NCBI GenBank assembly: GCA_017394565.1
Contig: JAFPXW010000233.1
Coordinates: forward strand, 1-15,406
Length of the DNA stretch: 15,406 nucleotides
Source of the DNA: Oscillospiraceae bacterium
GTDB taxonomy: Bacteria; Bacillota; Clostridia; Oscillospirales; Ruminococcaceae
Direction of reading: 5' to 3'
Below the pieces are notes generated by a model. That model had not been told where the DNA came from and made no database searches. It worked only from the letters and a program-made list of their open reading frames with translations. Below are positions 1-7,184 of the stretch, one piece after another; within the stretch, counting starts at the first letter, position 1; every line of letters starts with the position of its first letter. Both the position numbers and the translations under genes were made by a program.

Positions 1-96
1 ATGAGCCGTGAGGGCTGGGAGGTTCTGAGCATAATACCTGCGCCGTTTTACCGGCAGACAGGAGAACTGCTCATTACGTTTGAACGCTATGTGTAA
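1..96 (+). CDS. 3' end of a small protein, possibly DUF4177-like (partial)
   Basis: An open frame runs from the window edge to TAA at 94-96 and gives 31 residues containing REGWEVLSIIP and ending LITFERYV. The codon at position 1 is ATG, but this is probably an internal Met, because the sequence reads like the C-terminal half of a small domain. The pattern (a Gly-Trp-Glu followed by a hydrophobic strand, then a final strand ending in an aromatic/basic residue) resembles the end of DUF4177-type proteins, whose role is not known. That assignment is a weak resemblance only. It ends 12 bases before the next gene's start, so the two are probably co-transcribed. Confidence 0.4.
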   Translation: MSREGWEVLSIIPAPFYRQTGELLITFERYV

Positions 97-108
97 CGAG
101 AGGCAAAC

Positions 109-753
109 ATGAAAGATTATCGAATCGTATTTGAAAAACGCGGACGGGTGAAGTACATCTCCCATCTCGACCTGAACCGCTGTATGCTCCGTGCCGTGCG
201 ACGTTCGGGGCTACCGGCGTGGTATACGGAGGGTTTCCATCCGCATATGTATCTGATGTTCCCCCTCGCCCTGTCCCTCGGCGCGGAGAGTACCTGTGAG
301 GTCATGGACATCCGGCTGACGCAGGAAGTCCCGCCGGCGGAAATTCTCGCGCGGCTGAATCCTGCACTTCCGGAGGGCTTGAAAGCGTATGAGGTGCGAG
401 AGCCGAAGAACGTCACACAGGACATTGGCAGCGCCGAGTATGAGGTCGTACTGATCGGCGAGGGATTGGCAGAGAAGTGGGAAAGCTTTCTGGCACAGGA
501 GCAGATCCTCATCGAGAAAAAGACCAAAAAAGGCATGAAGGAGCTCGACATCAAGCCGAAGATCACCGTCACGGACGTTTCAGCATCGGACGGAGAGCTG
601 CACCTGACGCTGCGCCTGCCCGCCGGAAATGAGGGGAATATCAACGTTTCTGTCGTGACGGATGCCTTTGCGAAGTTCGCGGAAACGCAGGTTCTGGTGA
701 AAACTGTGCTGCGGACGAAAATTTTTTGCACGGATGGCGGAGTTTTTTTCTGA
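109..753 (+). CDS. DUF2344 / TIGR03936-type radical-SAM-associated protein
   Basis: This 214-residue protein opens with YRIVFEKRGRVKYISHLDLNR, then RRSGLPAWYTEGFHPHMYL and PLALSLGAES. This is the characteristic start of the DUF2344 family (TIGR03936), which usually sits beside or is fused to a radical SAM protein (TIGR03960). The molecular function is not established. The start ATG follows a GAGAGG ribosome binding site; TGA is the stop. In many Bacillota this gene precedes rng and rplU-rpmA, but here it is followed directly by the rplS promoter and leader, so the usual neighbours are absent on this side. No transmembrane segment is visible. Family assignment is confident; the role is not. 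Confidence 0.85.
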   Translation: MKDYRIVFEKRGRVKYISHLDLNRCMLRAVRRSGLPAWYTEGFHPHMYLMFPLALSLGAESTCEVMDIRLTQEVPPAEILARLNPALPEGLKAYEVREPKNVTQDIGSAEYEVVLIGEGLAEKWESFLAQEQILIEKKTKKGMKELDIKPKITVTDVSASDGELHLTLRLPAGNEGNINVSVVTDAFAKFAETQVLVKTVLRTKIFCTDGGVFF

Positions 754-759
754 AACCCC

Positions 760-788
760 TTGCTTTTTCCTGTGAAATGTGGTATGAT
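760..788 (+). promoter_or_regulatory. Promoter of the rplS transcript (extended -10)
   Basis: TTGCTT (760-765) and TATGAT (783-788) are separated by exactly 17 bases. A TG one base upstream of the -10 (TGG-TATGAT) makes it an extended -10 element, which compensates for the weak -35. It begins just after the stop of the DUF2344 gene and sits about 215 bases before the L19 start, so the rplS mRNA would carry a long leader. Confidence 0.7.
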
Positions 789-794
789 AGTAGA

Positions 795-990
795 TGCATT
801 TGAAATCCGTCAGGGCAGATTCTGCGCTGATGAGGGTTAATGCCATCGCGTGGGCTAATCCCACACAAGACATTAAATCGGTTCATCCTCTGGCGTGAGG
901 GTGTCTGCGAAGTTTCAGACCCCACGGCAGTTTTTCCGGCAATGCTGAGCCGGAAGGACGGGCGGCGTGAATGAAGAATCGGAAATTTAC
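795..990 (+). promoter_or_regulatory. Structured 5' leader of rplS, candidate L19 autoregulatory leader
   Basis: About 200 untranslated bases separate the promoter from the L19 ribosome binding site and contain a series of local hairpins. They are: CAG-G-GCAG paired to CTGC-G-CTG (811-829); GTGGG/CCCAC with a 5-base loop (850-864); CATCCTC/GAGGGTG with one G-U pair (884-903); GTCTG/CAGAC (903-920, sharing base 903 with the previous stem); and TTCCGGC/GCCGGAA, 7 bp, loop 941-948 (934-955). Rfam describes an L19_leader family upstream of rplS in Bacillota, thought to bind excess ribosomal protein. I cannot confirm that this copy matches that model. The alternative is an unrelated structured 5' UTR. 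Confidence 0.5.
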
Positions 991-1003
991 GGAGGTAAAC
1001 ACA

Positions 1004-1345
1004 ATGGATGCACTGAAGAAGATCAGCGAAACCAGCATGAAGGAAAACGCACCTGCAGTTGAGGTCGGCGATACCGTAAAGGTACACGTTCGCATCAAGG
1101 AGGGTGACAAGAGCCGTATCCAGGTATTCGAGGGCACTGTCATCGCTAAGAAGCATGGCGGCATCAGCGAGACTTTCACCGTTCGCCGTGTAGCACATGG
1201 CTGCGGTATCGAGAGAGTATTCCCGCTGCACAGCCCGGCTGTTGATAAGGTTGAGCTGGTAAGACACGGTAAGGTTCGCAGAGCAAAGCTGTACTACCTG
1301 CGCGACAGAGTCGGCAAGGCAGCCAAGGTCAAGGAACTCATCTGA
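1004..1345 (+). CDS. rplS: 50S ribosomal protein L19
   Basis: This is a 113-residue protein, the normal length for bacterial L19, which lies at the subunit interface of the large ribosomal subunit. Signature stretches are VGDTVKVHVRIKEG, RIQVFEGTVIAKKHGG, ISETFTVRRVAHGCGIER, FPLHSP and RRAKLYYLRDRVGKAAKVKE. The frame is open upstream to an ATG at 971, but the ATG at 1004 is chosen because GGAGG at 991-995 stands 8 bases before it and the L19 family starts with this Met-Asp-hydrophobic pattern. It is transcribed from the promoter at 760-788 through a structured leader and ends in strong hairpins. Fully conserved and unremarkable as a protein. Confidence 0.97.
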   Translation: MDALKKISETSMKENAPAVEVGDTVKVHVRIKEGDKSRIQVFEGTVIAKKHGGISETFTVRRVAHGCGIERVFPLHSPAVDKVELVRHGKVRRAKLYYLRDRVGKAAKVKELI

Positions 1346-1355
1346 GTCTGAGAAC

Positions 1356-1409
1356 GCAAGAAAAAGCAGGAGGCCGGGGAGCTTGCTCCCTGCCTCTGTT
1401 AACTCTTGC
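1356..1409 (+). other. Stem-loop in the rplS 3' UTR
   Basis: GCAAG (1356-1360) pairs with CTTGC (1405-1409) and encloses a strong inner stem: GAGGC (1370-1374) with GCCTC (1392-1396), and GGGAG (1377-1381) with CTCCC (1386-1390) around a CTTG tetraloop. There is no T-run directly after it, so by itself it is not a terminator. It may protect the 3' end of the rplS message or assist the terminator 8 bases downstream. Confidence 0.55.
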
Positions 1410-1416
1410 ACAGGAG

Positions 1417-1441
1417 GGGACGAAAAGTCCCTTTTTATTTT
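1417..1441 (+). terminator. Rho-independent terminator after rplS
   Basis: GGGAC (1417-1421), loop GAAAA, GTCCC (1427-1431), followed immediately by TTTTTATTTT. The GC stem with a directly attached T-rich tail is the classic intrinsic terminator layout. It should end much of the rplS transcript before lepB. Confidence 0.85.
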
Positions 1442-1449
1442 ATGAAAGC

Positions 1450-1492
1450 AGAAGCGGGGATGCCTGCCAGACAGGCGGCTTCTCCGTTTTTT
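1450..1492 (+). terminator. Second hairpin with T-run before the signal peptidase genes
   Basis: AGAAGC (1450-1455) pairs with GCTTCT (1478-1483) around an inner GCCTG/CAGGC stem (1462-1466 with 1472-1476). CCG and six T residues (1487-1492) follow. It lies 20 bases before the lepB start. It looks like a back-up terminator or an attenuator controlling how much transcription enters the signal peptidase genes. The three-base gap before the T-run weakens it slightly. Confidence 0.55.
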
Positions 1493-1512
1493 GATAGAAA
1501 GGGCGGATTAAC

Positions 1513-2268
1513 ATGGAGCAGAACGAACGCGAAACAACTGCATCCGCAGAGGAACTCGTGACAGAAGAAGCAGCTGAGGTCACTGCGGCAGCAGAGACGT
1601 CCCGGACCGAAACCGCATCGGAACCGTCCGGAACGGCTGACAAGGCAGATGCAGGTGAAGCAGCTGCCAAGGTCGATTGGTTCAGCGAGATCGTAGAGAT
1701 CCTGGAAACCATGCTGATCTCGGTATTTGTGATCCTGCTGATCTTTTCGTATCTGATGCGCCCTGTGACGGTGGACGGAAATTCGATGGTGCCTACGCTG
1801 CATGATACCGACAGACTGGTGATGTACCGCCTGCTGTATCGTCCGAGCGTTGGCGATATTGTCGTAGTCAATGACCATGGCGGCCATATTTTTGCCGGCG
1901 ATGAGGTCGTGGAAAGCGGCTATTCGCTTGACGAATGCATCATCAAGCGCGTCATTGCCAAGGCCGGTCAGAAGGTCATGATCGACGCCACTGCGGGCGA
2001 GGTCTATGTGGATGATGTGCTGCTGGATGAGCCGTATATCAACGAGCTGACCTATACCGATGACATGGCATTCCAGTATCCGATCACCATTCCGGAGGGC
2101 TATGTGTTCGTCATGGGTGACAACCGCAATCATTCTTCCGACAGCCGCAGCGTTGCCGTTGGTCTGGTCGATGTGAACGATGTGCTGGGCAAGGCGTATT
2201 TCCGCTATCATTCAGCAAGGGATGAGATCACCGGCGAAAAGCTTGACGAGATCGGCTTTGTAAAGTGA
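1513..2268 (+). CDS. lepB: Type I signal peptidase (first of two), with acidic N-terminal extension
   Basis: This 251-residue membrane serine protease removes signal peptides from exported proteins using a Ser/Lys dyad. One transmembrane helix spans about residues 63-81. Box B contains GNSMVPTL with the catalytic Ser at 91. The catalytic Lys is K145 in IIKRVIAKAG. Box E is GDNRNHSSDSR at 202-212. The first 50 or so residues are unusual, a Glu/Ala/Thr/Ser-rich segment of low complexity predicted to be cytoplasmic. The start at 1513 has only a weak ribosome binding site (AAGGGCGG). A later start would be hard to justify because no closer Met precedes the helix. The stop is 19 bases before the second signal peptidase gene. 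All catalytic residues are present, so it should be active. Confidence 0.93.
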   Translation: MEQNERETTASAEELVTEEAAEVTAAAETSRTETASEPSGTADKADAGEAAAKVDWFSEIVEILETMLISVFVILLIFSYLMRPVTVDGNSMVPTLHDTDRLVMYRLLYRPSVGDIVVVNDHGGHIFAGDEVVESGYSLDECIIKRVIAKAGQKVMIDATAGEVYVDDVLLDEPYINELTYTDDMAFQYPITIPEGYVFVMGDNRNHSSDSRSVAVGLVDVNDVLGKAYFRYHSARDEITGEKLDEIGFVK

Positions 2269-2287
2269 CCGCGCAGGAGGATGGATC

Positions 2288-2896
2288 ATGCGCGAATACA
2301 TACGTTTTTCCAGGTCCCGGAAGCTTCACACAGCGATCGGCATTTTCGTGGATATCCTCGACTATGCGCTGCTGACACTGTTCTGCATCATTCTGCTGTG
2401 TATTTATGTGTTCCATTTTGCGGCGGTGCAGGGAGATTCGATGCTTCCGACCTTGCAGGACGGCGACCAGCTTCTGGTCAATGCGCTCGACCGCGATCCT
2501 GCGCCGGGGGAGATCGTCATTATCAATGCAGCCAGCGTCGGTCTGCTGCACGATGACGGCACCCCCTACGAGATCGAAGGCCTGCACAAGGTCATCGTCA
2601 AGCGTGTGATCGCTGTCGGCGGTCAGGAGCTTGATTTTGATTTTGACAAGGGCGTCGTCTATGTGGACGGGCAGGCGCTCGCGGAGCCCTATATCAATAC
2701 GTCAACGACACGCCCGGTGGCGAACGGCGCGTTTGAATACCCGATCATGGTGCCGGAGGGCTTTGTCTATGTGATGGGCGACAACCGCGAAGTCTCGAAG
2801 GACAGCCGTTACGGCGATGTCGGACTGATCCCGCTGTCGCAGATCGAAGGCTCTGTGCTGCTCCGGATCCAGCCAAGCTTCGGGCGCGTGAATTAA
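2288..2896 (+). CDS. lepB: Type I signal peptidase (second of two)
   Basis: This 202-residue paralogue of the preceding gene has the ordinary family length and lacks the long acidic extension. A basic N-terminus (REYIRFSRSRK) is followed by one membrane helix at about residues 25-43. Box B QGDSMLPTL gives Ser51, VIVKRVIAVGG gives Lys105, and box E is GDNREVSKDSR at 164-174. The start is fixed by AGGAGG at 2275-2280, seven bases upstream; an ATG at 2281 in another frame is not used. Sequence divergence from the first copy outside the boxes suggests an old duplication and possibly different substrate preference, which is inference. It is probably co-transcribed with rbgA. Confidence 0.93.
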   Translation: MREYIRFSRSRKLHTAIGIFVDILDYALLTLFCIILLCIYVFHFAAVQGDSMLPTLQDGDQLLVNALDRDPAPGEIVIINAASVGLLHDDGTPYEIEGLHKVIVKRVIAVGGQELDFDFDKGVVYVDGQALAEPYINTSTTRPVANGAFEYPIMVPEGFVYVMGDNREVSKDSRYGDVGLIPLSQIEGSVLLRIQPSFGRVN

Positions 2897-2910
2897 ATTT
2901 GAAAGTGATC

Positions 2911-2927
2911 TGCCGAGACGTTCGGCA
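2911..2927 (+). other. Small hairpin just upstream of the rbgA ribosome binding site
   Basis: TGCCGA (2911-2916) and TCGGCA (2922-2927) form a perfect 6-bp stem with a 5-base loop. It ends 3 bases before the AAAGGAG of rbgA. There is no T-run, so it is not a terminator. It could affect mRNA stability or access to the ribosome binding site. Confidence 0.35.
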
Positions 2928-2945
2928 TTGAAAGGAGTACGCCAT

Positions 2946-3830
2946 ATGGCGGACATCAAGATCGGGAACATTCAGTGGTTCCCCGGTCATATGACCAAAA
3001 CCAAACGCATGATCGCCGCCAATCTGTCCCTCGTGGACGGCGTGGTGGCGCTGCTGGATGCCCGGATCCCGCTGTCCAGCTGCAATCCGCAGCTCACGGA
3101 GCTGATGAACAGCAAGCCCTATATGGTGCTGCTGAACAAGGCAGATGTGGCGGATCCGAACCTCACGGCACAGTGGGTGCAGTATTATCAGCGGCAGGGG
3201 ATCCCGGCGCTTGCGATGGACTGCATCAGCGGCAAGGGAACCCGGCAGTTCCTTCCGGTCGTGAAGGAGCAGATGCTCAGGGACTTGCTTGCCAAGCGGC
3301 AGAAGGCCGGCATGGTCGGACGCCCGATCCGGCTGATGATCGTCGGCATCCCGAATGTCGGAAAATCTTCTTTTATTAATAAGATGGCGAAGTCCAAACG
3401 TGCCAAGGTCGAGGACCGCCCCGGCGTGACACGCACCAAGCAGTGGGTGCGCGTGGACGAACAAACAGAATTCCTCGATATGCCGGGCGTTCTCTGGCCG
3501 AAATTCGATGACGAGGAAGTGGCGCTGCGTCTGGCTTTCACCGGCGCGATCCGCGATCAGGTGCTGGACATCGAGGCGCTTGCGATGCTCCTGCTGGAGT
3601 ACCTGCATGAGCATTATCCGCAGTCGCTCCTGAACCGCTACAAGCTTGAGACCGAGGAGACCGAGGGCGACAAGCTGCTCGAGCTCGTCGGCAGAAAGCG
3701 CGGAATGCTGCTCTCCGGCGGCGTGGTCAATACCGAGCGTGCGGCGATCACCGTGCTGGATGATTTCCGCGGCGCAAAGCTTGGCAGGATCACGCTGGAG
3801 GTACCTCCGAAAAAGGGGGAGCAGGCATGA
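2946..3830 (+). CDS. rbgA: Ribosome biogenesis GTPase RbgA (YlqF)
   Basis: This 294-residue GTPase acts late in assembly of the 50S subunit. It is circularly permuted, as the family requires. The NKAD specificity motif (64-67) comes first, followed by the P-loop GIPNVGKS (134-141), the PGVT switch (159-162) and DMPG (178-181). The N-terminus has the hallmark IQWFPGHMTKTKR, and a C-terminal helical domain follows. The frame is open back to a TTG at 2928, but the ATG at 2946 is chosen because AAAGGAG (2931-2937) lies 8 bases upstream. Its TGA overlaps the ATG of rnhB (ATGA), so the two are translationally coupled. Placement after rplS and lepB is the common Bacillota arrangement. Confidence 0.96.
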   Translation: MADIKIGNIQWFPGHMTKTKRMIAANLSLVDGVVALLDARIPLSSCNPQLTELMNSKPYMVLLNKADVADPNLTAQWVQYYQRQGIPALAMDCISGKGTRQFLPVVKEQMLRDLLAKRQKAGMVGRPIRLMIVGIPNVGKSSFINKMAKSKRAKVEDRPGVTRTKQWVRVDEQTEFLDMPGVLWPKFDDEEVALRLAFTGAIRDQVLDIEALAMLLLEYLHEHYPQSLLNRYKLETEETEGDKLLELVGRKRGMLLSGGVVNTERAAITVLDDFRGAKLGRITLEVPPKKGEQA

Positions 3831-4447
3831 GAGAGGACACCCTCCGCCGCCGTCAGGCGATGCTGGATTATGACGACGCCATGCGCACGCAGTTCGGTGT
3901 GATCTGCGGCGTGGATGAGGCAGGACGCGGCCCGCTGGCCGGCGATGTGTATGCCGCCGCGGTCGTTCTGGGCGAGGATCACGGCATCGTGGGGCTTGAC
4001 GACAGCAAGAAGCTTTCTGAAAAGCGCAGGGAAGCGCTCTTTGATGAAATACAGGAGAAAGCAGCAGCGTTCTGCATCGCGACGGCAAGCGTTGCGGAGA
4101 TCGAGCAGCTCAATATCCTGAATGCGGCCATGCTCGCCATGCAGCGGGCGGTCGAGGGCTTGCAGATCCAGCCGGCCTATGTGCTGGTAGACGGGAACAA
4201 GTATCCGCCCATCGCACTTCCCGGCGAGACCGTTGTCAAGGGCGATGCGACAAGCGCGTCGATCGCTGCGGCTTCCATCCTGGCGAAGGTCGCCCGTGAC
4301 CACTATATGCTCGCACAGGCGGAATTGTATCCGGAGTACGGCTTTGAAAAACATAAGGGCTACGGCACGGCGGAACACCGCGCAGCACTCCTGCAATTCG
4401 GGATGTGCCCGATCCACCGCCCTTCTTTTCTGAGGAGGATCCTATGA
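3827..4447 (+). CDS. rnhB: Ribonuclease HII
   Basis: This 206-residue enzyme cleaves the RNA strand of RNA-DNA hybrids and incises DNA at single misincorporated ribonucleotides. The type 2 RNase H signature GVDEAGRGPLAGD is at 28-40, giving catalytic D30 and E31. DSKKLSEKRR (59-68) follows. VDGN supplies D122, and AKVARDHYM supplies the fourth carboxylate, D158. The conserved HKGYGT (176-181) and HRPSF near the C-terminus are intact. The start overlaps the rbgA stop (ATGA), and its own TGA overlaps the ATG of yraN, giving a three-gene coupled run. Confidence 0.96.
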   Translation: MREDTLRRRQAMLDYDDAMRTQFGVICGVDEAGRGPLAGDVYAAAVVLGEDHGIVGLDDSKKLSEKRREALFDEIQEKAAAFCIATASVAEIEQLNILNAAMLAMQRAVEGLQIQPAYVLVDGNKYPPIALPGETVVKGDATSASIAAASILAKVARDHYMLAQAELYPEYGFEKHKGYGTAEHRAALLQFGMCPIHRPSFLRRIL

Positions 4448-4857
4448 CCAGAGCCGAGATCGGAAAAATGGGAGAGGATGCGGTGTGCCGTTACCTCGAG
4501 GAACGCGGATACACGATCCGCGACAGGAATTTCCGGATCCGCGGCGGCGAAATCGATATCGTCGCGCAGAAGGATGATTTCCTCTGCATTGTCGAGGTCA
4601 AGACACGCAAACTGGACGCGGTGGAATCCGGTATGGAAGCCGTGACACGTTCCAAAATGAAGCGTCTGATCCGTGCCTGCTATATCTACTGCGAGAAACG
4701 CGGGATCGGCGAGCATGATTATAATTTTCGCTACGATATCGCGGATGTGTCGTATTGGAACGGACACATCACTGACATTGATTATCTTGAAAGTGCGTTT
4801 GACGAGAGTGACCACATTTGTGATGAAATTTTCGGAAACGACCACTATTCATGGTGA
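4444..4857 (+). CDS. yraN: UPF0102 (YraN) endonuclease-fold protein
   Basis: This 137-residue protein of the UPF0102/YraN family is commonly found beside rnhB. The N-terminal helix (TRAEIGKMGEDAVCRYLEERGY) leads to the core GGEIDIVAQ (34-42) and FLCIVEVKTR (46-55). The spacing of E36, D38, E51 and K53 is that of a PD-(D/E)XK nuclease-like site. Biochemical function is not established for most members. The frame is open back to 4405, but ATG 4444 is chosen because AGGAGG (4433-4438) stands 5 bases upstream and the ATG overlaps the rnhB TGA. The C-terminus carries about 20 extra acidic/aromatic residues beyond the usual length. Translation ends at tandem stops TGA-TAG. Confidence 0.92.
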   Translation: MTRAEIGKMGEDAVCRYLEERGYTIRDRNFRIRGGEIDIVAQKDDFLCIVEVKTRKLDAVESGMEAVTRSKMKRLIRACYIYCEKRGIGEHDYNFRYDIADVSYWNGHITDIDYLESAFDESDHICDEIFGNDHYSW

Positions 4858-4873
4858 TAGCCAAATCATGTAT

Positions 4874-4892
4874 TGCATCGTGACAAGATGCA
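4874..4892 (+). other. Small hairpin before the thrC ribosome binding site
   Basis: TGCATC (4874-4879) pairs with GATGCA (4887-4892) around a 7-base loop, directly abutting the AGAAAGGGG ribosome binding site of thrC. It is short and without a T-run. It may be a minor mRNA structure separating yraN from thrC. Confidence 0.3.
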
Positions 4893-4906
4893 GAAAGGGG
4901 TAGTTT

Positions 4907-6406
4907 ATGAACTACAAAAGTACAAGAGATTCCAGCCTGAATGTGACCAGCGCACAGGCGATCGCACAGGGCATTTCCGCTGACGGCGGCCTCTTCATTC
5001 CGGAGAGCATCCCGCAGATCACAATGGACGAACTGAAGACACTCGCCGGCATGAGCTACAAAGAGCGTGCCAATGCGGTTTTTGCCAAGTTCCTGACCGA
5101 CTTCACCGCAGATGAGATCGAATACTGCACTTCCGGTGCTTACAATACCAAGAATTTCGACAGCGAGAACATCGCTGAACTGACGCAGGCATTCGGCAAT
5201 GCCCACATCCTCGAGCTGTGGCACGGCCCGACCTGCGCATTCAAGGATATGGCACTCCAGATCCTGCCGTATCTGCTGACTACGTCCCTCAAGAAGAACG
5301 GCGAGGACAAGAAGGTCGTGATCCTCGTAGCAACGTCCGGCGATACCGGTAAGGCGGCCCTCGAGGGCTTCAAGGATGTTCCGGGCACGGAGATCATGGT
5401 ATTCTATCCGGATCACGGCGTATCCTCCATGCAGAAGCGCCAGATGGCAACGCAGGAGGGTGCCAATGTCGGCGTCTGCGCGATCGAGGGCAACTTCGAC
5501 GACTGCCAGAACGGTGTCAAGATGATCTTCACGGACAACGCTGTTAAGGAGAAGCTCGCAAAGAACGGCAAGATGTTCTCCTCTGCAAACTCCATCAACT
5601 GGGGCAGACTCGCTCCCCAGATCATCTACTACGTTTCTGCATATGTAGAGCTGGCAAAGCGCGGCGACATCAGCTTCGGCGATACCGTGAATGTTGTCGT
5701 TCCGACTGGTAACTTCGGCAATATCCTCGCGGCTTACTACGCAAAGAACATGGGCGTGCCGATCGGCAAGCTGATCTGCGCTTCCAATATCAACAAGGTC
5801 CTCACCGACTTCATCGAGACCGGTGTTTATGACAGAAACCGCGATTTCTTTGCAACCGTTTCTCCGTCCATGGACATCCTGATCTCCTCCAATCTGGAGC
5901 GTCTGCTCTACATCCTGACCGGCGGCGACGATGCACAGATCCGCGACTGGTTCGGCAAGCTGTCCAAGGATGGCAAGTATGAGGTCACAGACGAGATCAA
6001 GGCGAAGCTTCAGGCAGATTTCGTCGGCGGCTTCTGCGACGATGCGGACACCAAGAAGACCATCCACGACTTCAAGGAGAAGTTCGGCTACACCTGCGAT
6101 ACCCACACCGCTGTGGCTGTCAAGGTCTACAATGATTACATCGCAAAGACCGGCGATACCACCAAGACCATCATCGCTTCTACCGCATCTCCCTACAAGT
6201 TCAGCGCAAGCGTGCTCGAGGCGATCGAGGGTGCGCAGTCTGCGGCGGACGAGTATGAGCAGGTAGCACATCTGGCAGAGGTTTCCGGTCTGCCGATCCC
6301 GCAGTCCCTCGCTGCCCTCAAGGACAAGGCTGTCCGCTTCTCTGAGGTCATCGAGAAACAGAATATGGAGGCATATGTGCTGAATAAGCTCGGCATTACG
6401 GAGTAA
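4907..6406 (+). CDS. thrC: Threonine synthase
   Basis: This 499-residue PLP enzyme converts O-phosphohomoserine to threonine. The N-terminus (MNYKSTRDSS, DGGLFIPESIP) is that of the E. coli/Clostridia-type, longer class of threonine synthase. LWHGPTCAFKDMALQ contains the PLP-binding Lys, K113. SGDTGKAALEGF and the phosphate-pocket GNFGNILAAYYAK are present. The AAAGGGG ribosome binding site is about 10 bases upstream of the ATG. No other threonine pathway gene is in the window, so its position here reflects local operon structure rather than a biosynthetic cluster. Its stop is 5 bases before the metallophosphoesterase start, implying co-transcription. Confidence 0.96.
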   Translation: MNYKSTRDSSLNVTSAQAIAQGISADGGLFIPESIPQITMDELKTLAGMSYKERANAVFAKFLTDFTADEIEYCTSGAYNTKNFDSENIAELTQAFGNAHILELWHGPTCAFKDMALQILPYLLTTSLKKNGEDKKVVILVATSGDTGKAALEGFKDVPGTEIMVFYPDHGVSSMQKRQMATQEGANVGVCAIEGNFDDCQNGVKMIFTDNAVKEKLAKNGKMFSSANSINWGRLAPQIIYYVSAYVELAKRGDISFGDTVNVVVPTGNFGNILAAYYAKNMGVPIGKLICASNINKVLTDFIETGVYDRNRDFFATVSPSMDILISSNLERLLYILTGGDDAQIRDWFGKLSKDGKYEVTDEIKAKLQADFVGGFCDDADTKKTIHDFKEKFGYTCDTHTAVAVKVYNDYIAKTGDTTKTIIASTASPYKFSASVLEAIEGAQSAADEYEQVAHLAEVSGLPIPQSLAALKDKAVRFSEVIEKQNMEAYVLNKLGITE

Positions 6407-6411
6407 TCTGC

Positions 6412-7140
6412 ATGAGCCTGTTCGTACTCGGCGATACCCACCTGTCACTCGGCGTCCCGGCCAAGCCGATGGATATTTTCGGCGGCTGGGAGAACTACAT
6501 GAACCTCATCGAACAGAACTGGCGGCGGCTGATCCGGCCGGAGGACACCATCGTCCTTGCCGGTGACATTTCGTGGGGCATGACGCTGGAGGAAGCCAGG
6601 GCGGATTTTGCCTTTCTGCACGACCTGCCCGGTACTAAGATCATTCTCAAGGGAAACCACGACTACTGGTGGAATTCCATGAAGAAAATGAATGAGTTTT
6701 TCGCCGCAAACGGCTTTGATTCGCTGCATATCCTGCACAACAACTGCTATGCCTATGAGGGATACGGTCTGTGCGGGACGCGCGGCTGGGTGAATGTCCC
6801 CGGCGAAACCAATGCCAGAGGTGAGAGCCTTGATCCGTCCCTCGGCGGCGATGCCAAGGTGCTGCTGCGTGAGGAACAGCGCCTGCGCGTTTCTTTGCAG
6901 GCAGCGCAGAAGGAAGGGCTCAAACCGATCGCATTCCTGCATTATCCGCCCATCTACTGGAACAACCGCAATGAGCTGATCGTCAAAACGCTGCATGATT
7001 TCGGCGTGACCGATTGCTATTACGGCCACCTCCACGGAGCGCAGACGCACGCCCGTGCGGAGAAAAATACCGTGGATGGCATCACCTATCATTTGATTGC
7101 TAGCGATTATTTACAATTTATCCCTGAAAAAATACTGTAA
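6412..7140 (+). CDS. Calcineurin-like metallophosphoesterase (COG1768-like)
   Basis: This 242-residue cytoplasmic phosphohydrolase has all the metal-binding motifs of the calcineurin-like fold: GDTH (D8, H10), AGDISWG (D52), GNHD (N82, H83, D84), FLHYPP (H177) and GHLHG (H206, H208). The Trp-rich stretches FGGWENYMN and GNHDYWWNSM resemble the COG1768 'predicted phosphohydrolase' group. The natural substrate is unknown. The start codon lies 5 bases after the thrC stop; its ribosome binding site (GGAG) lies inside the thrC end. No clear terminator follows, only a weak AAGTC/GACTT hairpin at 7158-7173. Confidence 0.9.
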   Translation: MSLFVLGDTHLSLGVPAKPMDIFGGWENYMNLIEQNWRRLIRPEDTIVLAGDISWGMTLEEARADFAFLHDLPGTKIILKGNHDYWWNSMKKMNEFFAANGFDSLHILHNNCYAYEGYGLCGTRGWVNVPGETNARGESLDPSLGGDAKVLLREEQRLRVSLQAAQKEGLKPIAFLHYPPIYWNNRNELIVKTLHDFGVTDCYYGHLHGAQTHARAEKNTVDGITYHLIASDYLQFIPEKIL

Positions 7141-7184
7141 ATTTGTCACGATTGTAGAAGTCTGACAGGACTTTGAAAAATGTA

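Noticed and set aside
2281..2556. ATG at 2281 directly after AGGAGG as the start of a separate small gene
   Set aside because: It touches the ribosome binding site with no spacing and overlaps the signal peptidase gene whose ATG at 2288 has ideal spacing and full family motifs.
4769..6448. Minus-strand open frame of 559 codons opposite thrC
   Set aside because: It is an exact antisense shadow of thrC, a certain gene. It has low-complexity Leu/Val/Asp composition and no known motif. Long antisense frames are expected here because of strong codon bias.
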